The translations under genes were made by a program, and so were the position numbers. A stretch of 7,209 nucleotides of DNA from JACZWZ01 sp964194935 (GTDB taxonomy: Bacteria; Actinomycetota; Acidimicrobiia; Spongiisociales; UBA11373), in the NCBI GenBank assembly GCA_964194935.1, contig CAXMOL010000015.1, positions 1 to 7,209 of the forward strand. The letters are read 5' to 3'. Shown here piece after piece: positions 6,567 through 7,209 of the stretch. Every line of letters starts with the position of its first letter. Within the stretch, counting starts at the first letter, position 1. The notes below the pieces were generated by a model, which was not told where the DNA came from, made no database searches, and saw only the letters and a list, made by a program, of their open reading frames with translations.

Positions 6567-7209
6567 GCAGCAGCGGGTATCCCACCAATACCACTCCGGC
6601 AAACAGGAACCATTGACCGGCGTATCCAAGATGGGGGCCGAGGGAGACTTCGCCCACCTCGGGGATCTGGAGAATCCCGCTGACCTGCTCACCCTGTTCG
6701 GTGAGTACCAGGTATTCCGAACGAAACTCGAGCGGGCTAAACGCCGCAAAGATCGCCGGATCGATCCGGCGCACATATTCGGGCATCTGCTCGGGGATCT
6801 CGCTCCCCTCCTCCCCCGGCCATAGGACCCCCCCGATCTTGATCACTCCGCCGGGAGCCGACCCACCAACGCGGTGATCGACGTCCAGACCTGCCCACCC
6901 CCGATCGACGAGAACGGCGCTTCCATCGGAGAGCAGGAACGGAGTAAGAACCTCGTAGCCAGAGACACCGTCACGAGATCGCAGCACTCTCGCCTCCGGT
7001 TCGGCGACGTACTCCCCGGTGGCCCATACATTGGCAAACGCACCCTCAGGCACCCGTTCTATGGGAACAGCTTCAGTGTCGATCGCCAACTGGACCGCAT
7101 CGCGCAACACCACCTTCTCGTCGTGGCGTCGCAACTGCCACATCCCGAGGAGGACGAAGGACACAATCGCGATTCCAGCGAGCAGGTGACCAACGATCCA
7201 CCAAGGACG
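6529..7209 (-). CDS. SURF1-family cytochrome c oxidase assembly protein (N-terminus beyond window)
   Basis: SURF1 proteins are membrane factors that help place haem a in subunit I of haem-copper cytochrome oxidase. The frame stays open to the right edge: 226 residues are visible, and translation upstream of the GTG at 7164 still reads as SURF1 (RPWWIVGHLLAG...), so that GTG is internal and only a few N-terminal residues are likely missing. The layout is typical: helix 1 (about 3-21 of the visible part) ending in GMWQLRR (22-28), an extracytoplasmic domain with GEYV (65-68), GYEVLTPF (84-91) and VLVDRGW (99-105), then GPHLGYAGQWFLFA (191-204) leading into helix 2 (about 199-215) and a basic tail. 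H193 matches a conserved His implicated in haem handling in bacterial Surf1. The stop (TGA, complement of 6529-6531) falls inside purB on the other strand. Oxidase genes may lie to the right of the window. Confidence 0.93.
   Translation of the reverse strand, partial: RPWWIVGHLLAGIAIVSFVLLGMWQLRRHDEKVVLRDAVQLAIDTEAVPIERVPEGAFANVWATGEYVAEPEARVLRSRDGVSGYEVLTPFLLSDGSAVLVDRGWAGLDVDHRVGGSAPGGVIKIGGVLWPGEEGSEIPEQMPEYVRRIDPAIFAAFSPLEFRSEYLVLTEQGEQVSGILQIPEVGEVSLGPHLGYAGQWFLFAGVVLVGYPLLLRRRSGSASNPK

Noticed and set aside
6828..6834. Run of seven C in the SURF1 gene as a possible frameshift site
   Set aside because: The SURF1 frame is intact on both sides of the run with motifs in register, so there is no evidence of slippage or error.

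Overview
The window (about 60% G+C by eye, with mixed ATG and GTG starts) reads as chromosome of a high-GC Gram-positive-type bacterium, most likely a member of the Actinomycetota and possibly a deep or environmental lineage. The hints are the actinobacterial-looking SURF1 motifs, a polytopic redox protein with an internal twin-arginine motif, and the purA-purB style. This placement is an inference; there is no rRNA or other marker gene here.

Positions 2-3859 (+) are a respiratory gene cluster whose 5' end lies outside the window. In order it holds: the C-terminal end of a protein with an ethylbenzene-dehydrogenase-type haem-binding domain; a perfect 13-bp stem-loop between genes; a four-cluster [4Fe-4S] ferredoxin-type protein with N-terminal membrane segments and an internal Tat motif; a ten-helix NrfD-family quinone-interacting membrane subunit; and a membrane-anchored monohaem cytochrome c with an extracytoplasmic Ig-like domain. 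The last three genes overlap or abut with good ribosome binding sites. They plausibly build one membrane complex that moves electrons between the quinone pool, Fe-S and haem centres on the outer face, and a c-type haem. A catalytic (perhaps molybdenum) subunit is expected upstream but is not visible, so substrate and direction cannot be assigned.

Positions 3860-3978 are a short gap that carries the purA ribosome binding site. No convincing promoter or terminator is visible in it.

Positions 3979-6566 (+) hold purA and purB, joined by an ATGA overlap. Together they encode both steps from IMP to AMP.

Positions 6529-7209 (-) hold a SURF1-family cytochrome oxidase assembly factor. It converges on purB with a 38-bp overlap of the two 3' ends and runs off the right edge of the window. 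No tRNA, rRNA, CRISPR array, insertion sequence or phage gene was recognised.
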